53,459 bases of DNA from Mycolicibacterium porcinum (GCA_002086835.1 MVIG01000035.1:1-53459); one strand, 5' to 3'. Shown: positions 37,313-47,733, counted from the first letter of the stretch. Numbers and translations: made by a program. The notes: generated by a model from the letters alone, not told the origin.

Positions 37313-37942
37313 TCAGGCTTCGCCGATATTGCCCAGGTGGCTGCGCAGTTCCACGTGACCGTCCGACAGGTGGTACGTGGCGCCGACGATGGCCTGCGTG
37401 CCCGCTGCCAGCCCCTGCGAGATGGCGGCCGACCGCATCTGCAGCTGGTTGACCGTTTCCTTGACGTGGAAGGCCTCGAACTCATCGACGCGGGTCAGGC
37501 CGGAATGCCTGCCCATGAGGATCGACGGGGTGACGCGCTCGACGATGTCACGTACGTAGCCGCCGGGGACCTGACCTTCGTCGAGGGCGGTGATCGCGGC
37601 CTTGACCGCGCCGCAGCTGTCGTGGCCGAGGACCACGATCAGCGGCACCTCCAGGACCGAGACCGCGTACTCGATCGAACCCAGCACCGCGTTGTCGATG
37701 ACGTGGCCGGCGGTGCGCACCACGAACATGTCGCCAAGGCCCTGGTCGAACAGCAACTCGGCGGCAACGCGGCTGTCACCGCAGCCGAACACCACGGCAG
37801 TGGGCTTCTGCCCGTGCGTCAGCTTCGCCCGACGGGCGATGTCCTGGCTGGGATGCTGCGGTTCGCCCGCGACGAAGCGAGCGTTACCGTCCTTGAGTGC
37901 TTTCCATGCGGACACAGGGTTCGAATTGGGCATATCAGTCAT
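37313..37942 (-). CDS. canB: Beta-class carbonic anhydrase (CanB-like)
   Basis: Interconverts CO2 and bicarbonate. 209 residues with the beta-class zinc ligands in FGCGDSRVAAE (Cys, plus the Asp-Arg dyad) and LGHDSCGAVKAA (His and Cys). The starting MTDMPNSNPVSAWKALKDGN is preferred to the longer upstream frame, which is not family-like and would run into mutY. Corresponds to Rv3588c. It is divergent from mutY with a 16-bp gap, so the promoters must overlap coding ends or be leaderless. Confidence 0.95.
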   Translation of the reverse strand: MTDMPNSNPVSAWKALKDGNARFVAGEPQHPSQDIARRAKLTHGQKPTAVVFGCGDSRVAAELLFDQGLGDMFVVRTAGHVIDNAVLGSIEYAVSVLEVPLIVVLGHDSCGAVKAAITALDEGQVPGGYVRDIVERVTPSILMGRHSGLTRVDEFEAFHVKETVNQLQMRSAAISQGLAAGTQAIVGATYHLSDGHVELRSHLGNIGEA

Positions 37943-37958
37943 TCTGCATGAGCCGCCG

Positions 37959-38849
37959 ATGAGCATCGACCCCGGCGAATTAGTAGGTTGGTATGAATCT
38001 GCCCAGCGTGATCTCCCGTGGCGTCGCCCCGGCGTCACCGCCTGGCAGATCCTGGTCAGCGAGTTCATGCTGCAACAGACTCCGGTGTCGCGGGTCGAGC
38101 CGATCTGGCTGGCCTGGATCGAGCGGTGGCCCACGCCGTCAGCCACCGCGGCCGCCGGGCCCGCCGAGGTGCTGCGTGCCTGGGGCAAGCTGGGCTACCC
38201 GCGCCGCGCCAAGCGCCTGCATGAATGCGCGGTGGTGATCGCCGCCGAGTACGGCGACGAGGTACCAACCGACGTCGAGACGCTGCTGACGCTGCCCGGC
38301 ATCGGCGCGTACACCGCGCGTGCGGTGGCCTGCTTCGCGTATTCGGCCAGAGTTCCGGTGGTCGACACCAATGTGCGCCGGGTGGTCACCCGGGTGCTGC
38401 ACGGCCAGGCAGACGCCCCGGCCCGGGCCCGCGACCTCGACGACGTCGCCGCGCTCCTGCCTGATGACGCAACCGCACCGATCTTCTCGGCCGCCCTGAT
38501 GGAGCTGGGCGCGGTGGTGTGCACCGCTCGGTCACCTCAGTGCGGAAACTGCCCGCTGAGCCGATGCCGTTGGCGCACCGCGGGTTATCCCGCAGGGGCC
38601 GTCGTCAAACGGGTGCAGCGGTACGCGGGGACAGATCGCCAGGTTCGGGGCAGGCTGCTGGACGTGTTGCGCGACAGCAGTTCTCCGGTCACCCGGGCCC
38701 AGTTGGACGTGGCCTGGCTCACCGACACCGCACAACGCGACCGGGCTCTCGACTCGCTGCTGGTGGACGGGTTGGTGGAGCAGACCGCGGATGGTCGGTT
38801 CGCCCTGGCAGGCGAAGGTGACGATGCACGCGACGCAGGAGCGCGGTGA
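37959..38849 (+). CDS. mutY: MutY, A/G-specific adenine glycosylase
   Basis: Removes adenine mispaired with 8-oxoguanine. 296 residues: catalytic-domain EFMLQQTPVSRVEPIW, helix-hairpin-helix LPGIGAYTARAVACFAY, catalytic Asp in PVVDTNVRRVVTR, and a 4Fe-4S loop with cysteines spaced x6, x2 and x4 (E. coli has x5 in the last gap). The C-terminal 8-oxoG recognition part is short, ending in a repeat-derived GDDARDAGAR tail (see repeat at 38813). ATG at 37959 lies 16 bp from divergent canB. Confidence 0.93.
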   Translation: MSIDPGELVGWYESAQRDLPWRRPGVTAWQILVSEFMLQQTPVSRVEPIWLAWIERWPTPSATAAAGPAEVLRAWGKLGYPRRAKRLHECAVVIAAEYGDEVPTDVETLLTLPGIGAYTARAVACFAYSARVPVVDTNVRRVVTRVLHGQADAPARARDLDDVAALLPDDATAPIFSAALMELGAVVCTARSPQCGNCPLSRCRWRTAGYPAGAVVKRVQRYAGTDRQVRGRLLDVLRDSSSPVTRAQLDVAWLTDTAQRDRALDSLLVDGLVEQTADGRFALAGEGDDARDAGAR

Positions 38850-38907
38850 GGAACCGAGAATCCAGCACCGAAGGTGACGATGCGCGCGACGCAGGAGCGC
38901 GGTGAGG
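38813..38907. repeat. Direct repeat, 2 x 39 bp, spanning the mutY 3' end
   Basis: Two copies of a 39-bp unit (38813-38851 and 38869-38907) differ at one base and are 56 bp apart start to start. The unit begins CGAAGGTGACGATGC and ends GGAGCGCGGTGAGG. The first copy encodes the last residues of MutY and its TGA stop; the second repeats the same codons and stop downstream. It looks like a tandem duplication or a dispersed mycobacterial intergenic repeat. Confidence 0.9.
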
Positions 38908-38988
38908 GCAACGCCGCAATTACATGAGATCGGCATGAATACGTTCCGCGGCACACCATTTGGGCGTTGCTTCACATAGAACGGAACT

Positions 38989-39294
38989 ATGTCAAGCAAA
39001 TTCTTCGCGACCATTGCGTGTACCGCAATGGGCCTTGGCGTCGGCCTGGGCCTCGCGGCGACCGCCAACGCCGCGCCGGCCGGCACCGGTTCAGCCGCCG
39101 ACACCGTGCGTGACCTGCAAAGCCGCGGCTATCACGTGCAGGTCAACTCCAACGCCAATACGGCCCTGTCGAATTGCCGGGTGACCGGGGTGCACGGACT
39201 GGCCGACTCCAACATCGACGACAACGGGTACCGCATCGACTCGACGCAGCACACCACGGTCTACGTCAACGTGGCATGCCAGCCCGACGGCTGA
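38989..39294 (+). CDS. Small exported protein of unknown function
   Basis: A 101-residue protein with a clear signal peptide (MSSKFFATIACTAMGLGVGL to about residue 28, ANAAP cleavage). The mature 73 residues carry DTVRDLQSRGYHVQVN and two cysteines (SNCRVTGVHG, NVACQPDG) likely joined by a disulfide. Related small secreted proteins are common in mycobacteria and uncharacterised. ATG lies after a short AT-rich leader. It converges on the GlxA-type regulator, with 4 bp between. Confidence 0.82.
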   Translation: MSSKFFATIACTAMGLGVGLGLAATANAAPAGTGSAADTVRDLQSRGYHVQVNSNANTALSNCRVTGVHGLADSNIDDNGYRIDSTQHTTVYVNVACQPDG

Positions 39295-39298
39295 CGCA

Positions 39299-40270
39299 TC
39301 ATGCGGTGACGGCCTCTTCGGTTACGCCACAAGCGAATTGACGCCGGTAGTCCGACGGGGTCACACCGATGAGCCTGCGGAAGTGATGGCGCAGCAGCGT
39401 CGCGGTGCCGAACCCGGCCTGCCCGGCGATCCGGTCGATGTCGAGATCTGACTCCTCCAGCAGCCTGCGCGCGTACAACACCCGCTGGTCGGTGATCCAC
39501 TGCATGGGCGTGGTACCGGTCTCCTCGACGAACCGGCGGGCGAACGTGCGGGTGGACATCGCGGATCGCCGGGCCAGCGTCGTCACCGTGTGCGGCTTGT
39601 CCAGGTTGCTCATGATCCAGTCGAGGTGCGGCGCAAAGCCTTCCGAGCATCGCACCGGGATCGGCTGATCGATGAACTGACGTTGCCCGCCGTCGCGCTG
39701 CGGCGGGACCACCATGCGCCGGGCGATCTTGTTGGTCACCTCGCTGCCGAGTTCGCGGCGAACCAGGTGCAGGCACGCATCGATGCCCGCCGCGGTACCC
39801 GCACTGGTGATCAGGTTTCCGTCGTCGACGAACAGGACGTTGCGGTCCACCTTGGCCGTCGGATACTTGCGGGCCAACGCATCGGCGTGCATCCAGTGCG
39901 TGGTGCACGGCCTGCCGTCCAGCAGGCCCGCGGCCCCGGCGAGAAATGCGCCCGAGCACACGGTCAGGATGATCGAGCCGGCATCGGCGGCGGCCCGCAC
40001 GGCGTCCAGCGCCTCGGGCAGGTAGTCGGAGGTGCCGATGGCCGGGATCGCCACCAGGTCGGCGCCCCGGAGGGCATCCAGCCCATGCTCAGGCGTCAGG
40101 GTGGCCCCGACTGACGTCCGCAGCGGCTTGCCCGGTTCGGGCCCGCACACCTTGAAGTCGAAGTTGGGGACCCCGTCCGCGGACCGGTCGATCCCGAAAA
40201 CCTCGCAGATGACCCCGAACTCGAAAACGGCCAGGCCATCGAGCACCAGCGTGGAGACGCTTCTCAGCAT
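39299..40270 (-). CDS. GlxA-type AraC regulator with DJ-1/PfpI domain
   Basis: A 323-residue regulator: an N-terminal DJ-1/PfpI glutamine-amidotransferase-like domain (VLDGLAVFEFGVICEVFGID; nucleophile-elbow Cys in LTVCSGAFLAGAAGLLDG) and two C-terminal AraC helix-turn-helix motifs (MSTRTFARRFVEETGTTPMQ; IAGQAGFGTATLLRHHFRRL). Such proteins sense small metabolites or stress; the ligand is unknown. It is divergent from a small membrane protein at 40342. Confidence 0.9.
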   Translation of the reverse strand: MLRSVSTLVLDGLAVFEFGVICEVFGIDRSADGVPNFDFKVCGPEPGKPLRTSVGATLTPEHGLDALRGADLVAIPAIGTSDYLPEALDAVRAAADAGSIILTVCSGAFLAGAAGLLDGRPCTTHWMHADALARKYPTAKVDRNVLFVDDGNLITSAGTAAGIDACLHLVRRELGSEVTNKIARRMVVPPQRDGGQRQFIDQPIPVRCSEGFAPHLDWIMSNLDKPHTVTTLARRSAMSTRTFARRFVEETGTTPMQWITDQRVLYARRLLEESDLDIDRIAGQAGFGTATLLRHHFRRLIGVTPSDYRRQFACGVTEEAVTA

Positions 40271-40341
40271 GGCAGTATTTTATCGCACGATGTCAGCGCT
40301 GCCACTGTTGGCGGTATATTTCCCCGACCAGCATTACTGCC

Positions 40342-40584
40342 ATGACTGTTGCACTCGCTCTGATCATCCTGATCGCACCCTTCGCGGTCGCCGCGGCAGT
40401 GGGCTGGGCGGCACAGCGCAGCAATATCCTGCGATTCCGCCTCGACCTGTTCGACATGCCCTTCCAGGCCGGCCAAGCCGACTACGAGGCGTACCGCGCC
40501 GGCCACGACCTCGACGCGATCCGCAGCCGATTCGAGCACCAGCCGTCCTGGCCGAGCGCGGGCGTCCTAGGCGAGCGCCGATAG
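40342..40584 (+). CDS. Small membrane protein of unknown function
   Basis: An 80-residue protein with one N-terminal membrane helix (about residues 3-24) and a charged C-terminal part with ILRFRLDLFDMPFQAGQADY and DLDAIRSRFEHQPSWPSAG. No family recognised. Codon use is in keeping with its neighbours. The last 18 bp overlap the convergent alpha/beta hydrolase gene. It could be a regulated partner of the GlxA-type regulator, which it faces divergently. Confidence 0.6.
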   Translation: MTVALALIILIAPFAVAAAVGWAAQRSNILRFRLDLFDMPFQAGQADYEAYRAGHDLDAIRSRFEHQPSWPSAGVLGERR

Positions 40585-41328
40585 AAACCCGGTGACCGCT
40601 TCGCGGTACACCTCGGGCGCGTCGTCGTGGATCAGGTGACCCGCACCGGGAACGTGCAAATACCTTGTGTCCTTTCCGATCTCGGCCATCTCACGCATCT
40701 GTCCGGGCGGCGCCACCGAGTTGCCCGCCTCGATGAGCAGAGTCGGAACCCGCACGTCGCGCCACTGCTGCCAGTAGTCCCGCGTCCCCCACTGGGCAGC
40801 GATGTCGAGCCACCACTGCGGGTACCCGTGCAGCCGCCAGCCGGTGGCCGTCCGGTCGAATGCCTCCAGGAAGTACCGGCCCGCGACGGGCCCGAACTCG
40901 TCGTAAACCTCCTGCGCCGAACCGAACTCGACGGGGAGGGCGTGCACCCACGGCTCCCACGGCCCGGTGGTGCGGCCCCGGAAATCGGGGGCCATGTCCT
41001 CGACCACCACCGCGCGCGCCAGTTCCGGGCGGGCCGCGGCCAGGCACCACGAATGCAACGCACCCATGGAATGCCCCACCAGGATCGCCGGCCGCCCCAG
41101 CCCGGCCACGGCGTCTCCGAGATCGGCGACGAAACGCTCGGTGCTGATCGGATACGGGTCCACCACATCGCGCCCGCGGTGCCACGGAGCGTCGTATGTG
41201 TAGACCTCCCCCAACCCGGTCAACCAGGGCGATTGGCGTGACCAGGTGCTGCCGCGGCCCATCAGGCCGTGCACCAGAACGATGGGCTCACCGCGGCCCC
41301 CTCGGTGGGTGAGCAGATCTGTGACCAT
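40567..41328 (-). CDS. Alpha/beta hydrolase (Rv3591c-like)
   Basis: A 253-residue alpha/beta hydrolase: oxyanion HG in LVHGLMGRGSTW, nucleophile elbow GHSMGALHSW, acid near TLLIEAGNS, and terminal His in VPGAGHLIHDDAPE. Substrate unknown; the long cap region with several Trp suggests a hydrophobic ester or ketone-enol substrate. ATG 41328 gives the family-like start (MVTDLLTHRGGRGEPIVLVH); the longer upstream frame overlaps mhuD on the other strand and is rejected. Divergent from mhuD by 39 bp. Confidence 0.88.
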   Translation of the reverse strand: MVTDLLTHRGGRGEPIVLVHGLMGRGSTWSRQSPWLTGLGEVYTYDAPWHRGRDVVDPYPISTERFVADLGDAVAGLGRPAILVGHSMGALHSWCLAAARPELARAVVVEDMAPDFRGRTTGPWEPWVHALPVEFGSAQEVYDEFGPVAGRYFLEAFDRTATGWRLHGYPQWWLDIAAQWGTRDYWQQWRDVRVPTLLIEAGNSVAPPGQMREMAEIGKDTRYLHVPGAGHLIHDDAPEVYREAVTGFLSALA

Positions 41329-41367
41329 CCCGTTATCTTGCCGGGCAGCCACGGTAGCCTGAACACC

Positions 41368-41685
41368 ATGCCCGTCGTGAAGATCAACGCCATCGAGGTC
41401 CCGCCCAACGCCGGCCCGGAGCTGGAGAAGCGCTTCGCCAACCGCGCACACTCCGTCGACGACCAGCCGGGATTCCTCGGCTTCCAGCTGCTGCGTCCGG
41501 TCAAGGGCGAAGACCGCTACTTCGTCGTGACGCAGTGGGAAACCGAAGAGGCCTTCCAGGCCTGGGCCACGGGCCGTGCCGCCGAGGCGCACAAGGGCGA
41601 GCACGCCAATCCGGTGGCCACCGGTGCGTCACTGCTGGAGTTCGAGGTTGTGCTGGACGTTGCAGGGCCCGCTGCCCAGGCGTAG
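41368..41685 (+). CDS. mhuD: MhuD, mycobilin-forming haem-degrading monooxygenase
   Basis: IsdG-type haem oxygenase of 105 residues, the exact length of M. tuberculosis MhuD (Rv3592). It opens haem to mycobilins and frees iron. The key residues are present at the same positions: Asn7, Trp66 and the haem-ligating His75. The hallmark segment QPGFLGFQLLRPVKGEDRYF is present. Its end overlaps the next gene, lpqF, suggesting co-expression. No iron box was seen directly upstream. Confidence 0.96.
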   Translation: MPVVKINAIEVPPNAGPELEKRFANRAHSVDDQPGFLGFQLLRPVKGEDRYFVVTQWETEEAFQAWATGRAAEAHKGEHANPVATGASLLEFEVVLDVAGPAAQA

Positions 41686-43024
41686 CCGCGGCCGGACGCT
41701 GCGGCGCACCGTTGGCCTGACGGCCATCACAGCGGTCGCCGCGGCCCTGGCTTGTGGCTGTTCGCCCAGTGTCGCGCCCGCGGCGGAAGTTTCCTACGGC
41801 GCGCACATCGACACCATCACCCCGCCTGGTCTGCGAGCCAAGCAGACCATGGACATGCTCAACTCCGACTGGCCGATCGGGCCAGTCGGCGTGCGCACCC
41901 TCGCCGCACCCGAGAAGGTCGATCTGGTGGGCACCAAGATGGACTCCATCTGGTGGGATCGCCCGTTCAAGGTCACCTCGGTCGACATCGGGGCCGCACA
42001 GGCGACGCTGCACGTGCAGACGTCGTACAACGTCGCCCAGGACATCGAGCTGCGGACCAACGACGTGGGTCTGGTCGACCGCTTCGAGGTCAACCTCGTG
42101 CCCCCGAAGATCGACAAGTGGTCCGACATCGACGCCGAGCTGACCAAGTCGGGTGCCCGGTACTCCTACCGGGTGTCGAAGGTCAACAACGGCAAGTGCG
42201 AGCAGGTCGCGGGCACCAACACCGAGATGTCGCTGCCGCTGGCCTCCATCTTCAAACTGTATGTGCTGCTTGCAGTTTCGGATGCGGTCAAGGCCGGGAC
42301 GCTGAGCTGGGACGATCACCTGACGATCACCAAGGAAGGCAAGAAGCTCGGTTCCGCCGGGCTGGACAAGCTTCCCCCCGGCTCCCAGATCACCGTGCGG
42401 ACCGCCGCCCAGCAGATGATCTCGGCCAGCGACAACATGGCCACCGACCTGCTGATCGGACGGATGGGGCCGGCGGCGGTGGAACGCGCACTGGTGACCG
42501 CAGGCCATCACGATCCGGCCAGCATGACCCCGTTCCCGACCATGCATGAGGTGTTCTCGGTCGGCTGGGGGCAACCCAACCTTCGGGACAAGTGGAAGAC
42601 CGCCTCGCCGGCCGATCGGGTGGCACTGCTGCAGCAGACCAATTCCCGCCCCTACGAACCAGATCCGTACCGGACCCACACCCCGGCCTCCAACGACGGC
42701 CTGGAGTGGTTCGCCAGTGCGGCCGACATCTGCCGGGTGCATGCCGCCCTGCAGGCCTCGGCCTACGGTGCCGCCGCGCCGGTGAAAGACATCCTGTCGG
42801 CGCTGCCGGGCATCGACCCGGATCCGGCGAAGTGGCGCTACATCGGCGCCAAGGGCGGCAACCTGCCCGGCGATCTGACCTTCAGCTGGTACGCGGTGGA
42901 CTACACCGGCCAGCCGTGGGTGTTCAGTTTCCAGCTGAACTGGCCGAAGTTCCGCAGCCCCACCGCGGCGGGCTGGCTGCTGCAGATCGCCAAGCGCGCG
43001 TTCGCCATGGCGCCCGTGGGCTAA
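41660..43024 (+). CDS. lpqF: LpqF-like exported serine hydrolase (class A beta-lactamase fold)
   Basis: Exported protein of about 454 residues: Arg-rich N-terminus, hydrophobic signal and lipobox-like LACGC, then a unique N-domain and a class A beta-lactamase-like domain. Active-site motifs: SxxK as SIFK in MSLPLASIFKLYVLLA, SDN in ISASDNMATDLLIG, and KGG in IGAKGGNLPGD. TTG 41660, inside the mhuD end, is a guess; other TTG or CTG starts nearby are possible. Position matches Rv3593. Enzyme substrate unknown. Confidence 0.87.
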   Translation: MQGPLPRRSRGRTLRRTVGLTAITAVAAALACGCSPSVAPAAEVSYGAHIDTITPPGLRAKQTMDMLNSDWPIGPVGVRTLAAPEKVDLVGTKMDSIWWDRPFKVTSVDIGAAQATLHVQTSYNVAQDIELRTNDVGLVDRFEVNLVPPKIDKWSDIDAELTKSGARYSYRVSKVNNGKCEQVAGTNTEMSLPLASIFKLYVLLAVSDAVKAGTLSWDDHLTITKEGKKLGSAGLDKLPPGSQITVRTAAQQMISASDNMATDLLIGRMGPAAVERALVTAGHHDPASMTPFPTMHEVFSVGWGQPNLRDKWKTASPADRVALLQQTNSRPYEPDPYRTHTPASNDGLEWFASAADICRVHAALQASAYGAAAPVKDILSALPGIDPDPAKWRYIGAKGGNLPGDLTFSWYAVDYTGQPWVFSFQLNWPKFRSPTAAGWLLQIAKRAFAMAPVG

Positions 43025-43137
43025 CTGCTGGTTCGGCGCCAGGCGGCGCTGGTTTCTGCCTCAAGGCTGTGGTCGTCGCCGAATGACAACCTCGGGGTAG
43101 AAACCGTCGTCCCGGTCGACAGCTCCTGCGGTGGAGA

Positions 43138-43689
43138 CTAGCTGCTGCTCCGCAGCGTCCAGGCGTGGCCGCGGTAATTCATGACGGTGCGGCTCATCGG
43201 CGCGATATCGATGCGCCAGAACGATTTTGGCGGGGCATCCAGGGCCACCAGGATGGCGGCCCTGACCACCGCGGGGTGGGTGACGGCGACCAGCCGTCCC
43301 CGCTGGAAGGCCAGGCCGTCCATCCAGCCGTGCACCCGATTGACCAGGTCGACCACGGATTCACCGCCGTGCGGTGCCCGGGCCGGATCTGTCAGCCAGA
43401 CCGCCAGGTCCGCGGGCGCCACGCCGCCGAGCACAGCTCCGCGCCAGCTCCCGAAGTCCAGATCTGCCAGCTGAGGTTCGACCGCCGCCGACAGTCCCAG
43501 CAGTTCCGCGGTCTGGCGGGCCCGTTTCTCCGGCCCACAGTACGCGGCGTCGATGACGCCGAGTTCAACTGCAGCATCAGCCTGGCGGTGGCCCAACGCA
43601 TTCAGAGGTTCGTCGGTGGGAAATCGTCCGGCTGCCGTCGCATCGGTCATGGCGTGCGACACCAACGTCAGCCGGACGACCTCACTCAT
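43138..43689 (-). CDS. Degenerate histidine phosphatase-family protein in the cbt operon
   Basis: A 183-residue member of the phosphoglycerate mutase-like superfamily: AYCGPEKRARQTAELLG, PHGGESVVDLVNRV and VAVTHPAVVRAAI are in place. However, the catalytic RHG motif reads SHA (TLVSHAMTDATAAG), so the phosphate-binding Arg is missing. It starts 6 nt after cbtA, downstream of a cobalamin riboswitch. CobC, the alpha-ribazole phosphatase of B12 synthesis, is in this superfamily, so a B12-linked function is possible but the lost Arg argues against normal catalysis. Confidence 0.8.
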   Translation of the reverse strand: MSEVVRLTLVSHAMTDATAAGRFPTDEPLNALGHRQADAAVELGVIDAAYCGPEKRARQTAELLGLSAAVEPQLADLDFGSWRGAVLGGVAPADLAVWLTDPARAPHGGESVVDLVNRVHGWMDGLAFQRGRLVAVTHPAVVRAAILVALDAPPKSFWRIDIAPMSRTVMNYRGHAWTLRSSS

Positions 43690-43695
43690 CGAATC

Positions 43696-44463
43696 TCACG
43701 CTGCGAGGGACTGCCGTTTGGCCTCGAGCACCTTCGATGCCAGGGCCCCGAACACCAGACCGATCGTCGCCCAGATCACCACCTGAGTGCCCAGCGAGTA
43801 CAACCGGAACTGGTAGAGGTCGTCGGCCGGGAACATCGACGGGGTCTCATGGATACCCGGCAGGATCAGGAAGACCACGGCCATCGACACCACGTAGTCC
43901 GCGGCACCCGCCAGAGCGGCGTTCCACACCCCCAGCTTCGGCGTCAGCCGGCGCGCCAGCACCACCGACCCGACGAACAAGCCCGCAGAGAGCACCACCA
44001 ACAGCAGGTACAGCAAGGTCCGCTGCTGGATGGTCTCCTCCAGGCTGACGGCCGGCGGGTTCGGCGGGTACTTGAGCGCCGGGACGATCCACAGTGAGAC
44101 GAGCATGCCGCCTGCGGTCAGCGCAGCCAGCGCCCGCGCGGACAGGTTGGCCCTGCCGTACAGCGCGCAGAACACGACGGCCAGCAGGGCGCCCATCGCC
44201 ACGCTGAAGATCAGCACGCCGAGGCCCATGCCGATGTTGGATTGCACGCCGCGGGTGAACACCTCGGCGCTCTCGGCGCCGCCGTGCGAATGTCCGCCTC
44301 CGCCGTGCGAATGTTCCGCGGCTTCATGCGCCGCGCCGACACCGTTCTCGAAGTCGATCGCCCGACCGATGATCGGTTCGATCAGCAGCTTCGCCCAGAG
44401 GAAGGCGAACACGCCTGCTAGGGCGCCGGCCAGGATGCCGCGCCCGATGAGTTGTCTTTCCAT
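43696..44463 (-). CDS. cbtA: CbtA-family cobalt transporter subunit
   Basis: Membrane protein of 255 residues with five to six hydrophobic segments. After the first helix it has a His-rich loop (AAEHSHGGGGHSHGGAES, residues 48-65) suited to bind cobalt. It lies directly downstream of cbtB (21 bp). CbtAB are predicted cobalt transporters that regularly sit behind cobalamin riboswitches; here a riboswitch precedes cbtB. Confidence 0.9.
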   Translation of the reverse strand: MERQLIGRGILAGALAGVFAFLWAKLLIEPIIGRAIDFENGVGAAHEAAEHSHGGGGHSHGGAESAEVFTRGVQSNIGMGLGVLIFSVAMGALLAVVFCALYGRANLSARALAALTAGGMLVSLWIVPALKYPPNPPAVSLEETIQQRTLLYLLLVVLSAGLFVGSVVLARRLTPKLGVWNAALAGAADYVVSMAVVFLILPGIHETPSMFPADDLYQFRLYSLGTQVVIWATIGLVFGALASKVLEAKRQSLAA

Positions 44464-44484
44464 TTGTCCGGTTTCTCCGCTGCG

Positions 44485-44700
44485 TCAGTGGCAGGGGAAA
44501 CCGAGCAGGTGGCGGGCGTCGTGCACGAACTCGTGGACGTAGGTGTTGTTGCCGAACACCGACGTCGCACCTTGATCCATGCCGACGAAGTAGAGGGCCA
44601 GCAGCGCCAGGAACGCCGTCAGGGTCAGCCAGAGCACCGCCTTGGTGGCCGACAGGTCGATCGGCCGTGCGTGGCTCTTGCTCGCCTCGGTGGAAGTCAT
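44485..44700 (-). CDS. cbtB: CbtB-family cobalt transporter subunit
   Basis: A 71-residue protein with a single membrane helix (ALWLTLTAFLALLALYFVGM-like segment, residues 22-42) and the CbtB C-terminal His motif VHEFVHDARHLLGFPCH. It works with CbtA in presumed cobalt uptake. ATG is preceded by GGGAAGG 8 nt upstream, within a short palindrome that could mask the ribosome-binding site. First gene after the cobalamin riboswitch. Confidence 0.92.
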   Translation of the reverse strand: MTSTEASKSHARPIDLSATKAVLWLTLTAFLALLALYFVGMDQGATSVFGNNTYVHEFVHDARHLLGFPCH

Positions 44701-44742
44701 CTACTGGTCCTTCCCGGGAATTCGCGTCCCAGTCCGTTTCGT

Positions 44743-44812
44743 GACAGGTAAGGGTCTGACTGTTAACAGTGGCGCGGCCGTCCTGGATTCTCACCAGGTT
44801 CCTTTGCCTGTC
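44743..44812 (-). ncRNA. Cobalamin riboswitch upstream of cbtBA
   Basis: On the minus strand: P1 arms GACAGG and CCTGTC enclose the B12-box core GAACCTGGTGAGAATCCAGG, then GCCGCGCCACTGTTAACAG and AGTCAGACC, the typical 3' element. The listed span is the core; flanking stems may extend it to about 44840. It ends 43 nt before the cbtB ATG, with no T-tract terminator in between, which suggests control of translation start. Confidence 0.93.
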
Positions 44813-44873
44813 GATTACAGCAGCATCCTAACTACCGCGCAGGAGTTCTCCCTACGGCAGGTGTGAAACAGAT

Positions 44874-44915
44874 ATGAAAAACGCCCCCGCCGAAATGGCA
44901 GGGGCGTTTCTCATC
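44874..44915 (-). terminator. Rho-independent terminator of clpC1
   Basis: In the minus direction, a GC-rich hairpin with 13-nt arms (AAACGCCCCTGCC and its partner, one mismatch) and a 5-nt loop is followed by a T-tract. It starts just after the clpC1 stop, so it should end the clpC1 message before the cbt riboswitch region. Confidence 0.85.
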
Positions 44916-44920
44916 TGAAC

Positions 44921-47449
<2,529 letters not shown>

Positions 47450-47468
47450 CGGTGGTTACCTGCTCTCC

Positions 47469-47480
47469 ATCGCTAGCGAT
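47469..47480. promoter_or_regulatory. Palindrome near the clpC1 start (possible ClgR half-type site)
   Basis: ATCGCTAGCGAT is a perfect 12-bp palindrome 20 bp upstream of the clpC1 ATG. ClgR sites in actinobacteria have CGC and GCG arms around a 5-nt centre; here the spacing is shorter, so this is only suggestive. Confidence 0.3.
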
Positions 47481-47684
47481 ACCCGCGTACGGCTGCGTTC
47501 TATCGGTTTTCTCGTAGCCCGCACGTAGTACCTACCGTCCACTCTAATGGGCGGCCGTCCCGGGTGCGGAGGTTGGCGGTCCGTTCCGCAGGGCAGGCAC
47601 CCAGTACGAGCTGTCCACATCTGGTACTGCAGATGAGCAACGCCGCCGGTCGGCGAATCGTTTCCGAAATCCAGGCCTTTCGGG

Positions 47685-47699
47685 TTCGCCACTAGCGAA
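47685..47699. promoter_or_regulatory. ClgR-like operator upstream of clpC1
   Basis: TTCGCCACTAGCGAA has exact inverted arms (TTCGC/GCGAA) around a 5-nt centre, close to the ClgR pattern CGCYNANRGCG with one mismatch. It lies 236 bp upstream of clpC1 and beside the lsr2 terminator. ClgR is known to drive clp genes in actinobacteria; binding here is inferred. The rest of the 313-bp lsr2-clpC1 gap (47450-47762) shows no gene. Confidence 0.4.
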
Positions 47700-47733
47700 A
47701 AACTCCGGACCGGGAATTCTCACCGGTCCGGAG
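47697..47733 (-). terminator. Rho-independent terminator of lsr2
   Basis: CTCCGGACCGG and its exact complement (47703-47713, 47723-47733) form an 11-bp stem with a 9-nt loop. Read on the minus strand, five T residues follow directly. It lies 30 bp after the lsr2 stop. Confidence 0.9.

Noticed and set aside
38969-38990. KstR-like box before the small exported protein (AGAACGGAACTA)
   Set aside because: The second half-site is not GTT and the spacing does not fit TnnAACnnGTTnnA.
40567-41604. Longer 345-codon form of the alpha/beta hydrolase
   Set aside because: The extra N-terminal 92 residues are antisense to mhuD and not hydrolase-like; ATG 41328 starts the fold.
43025-43137. Possible terminator between lpqF and the histidine phosphatase (GGTTTCT and AGAAACC)
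   Set aside because: The 7-bp arms are about 40 nt apart with no T-tract; too weak to call.
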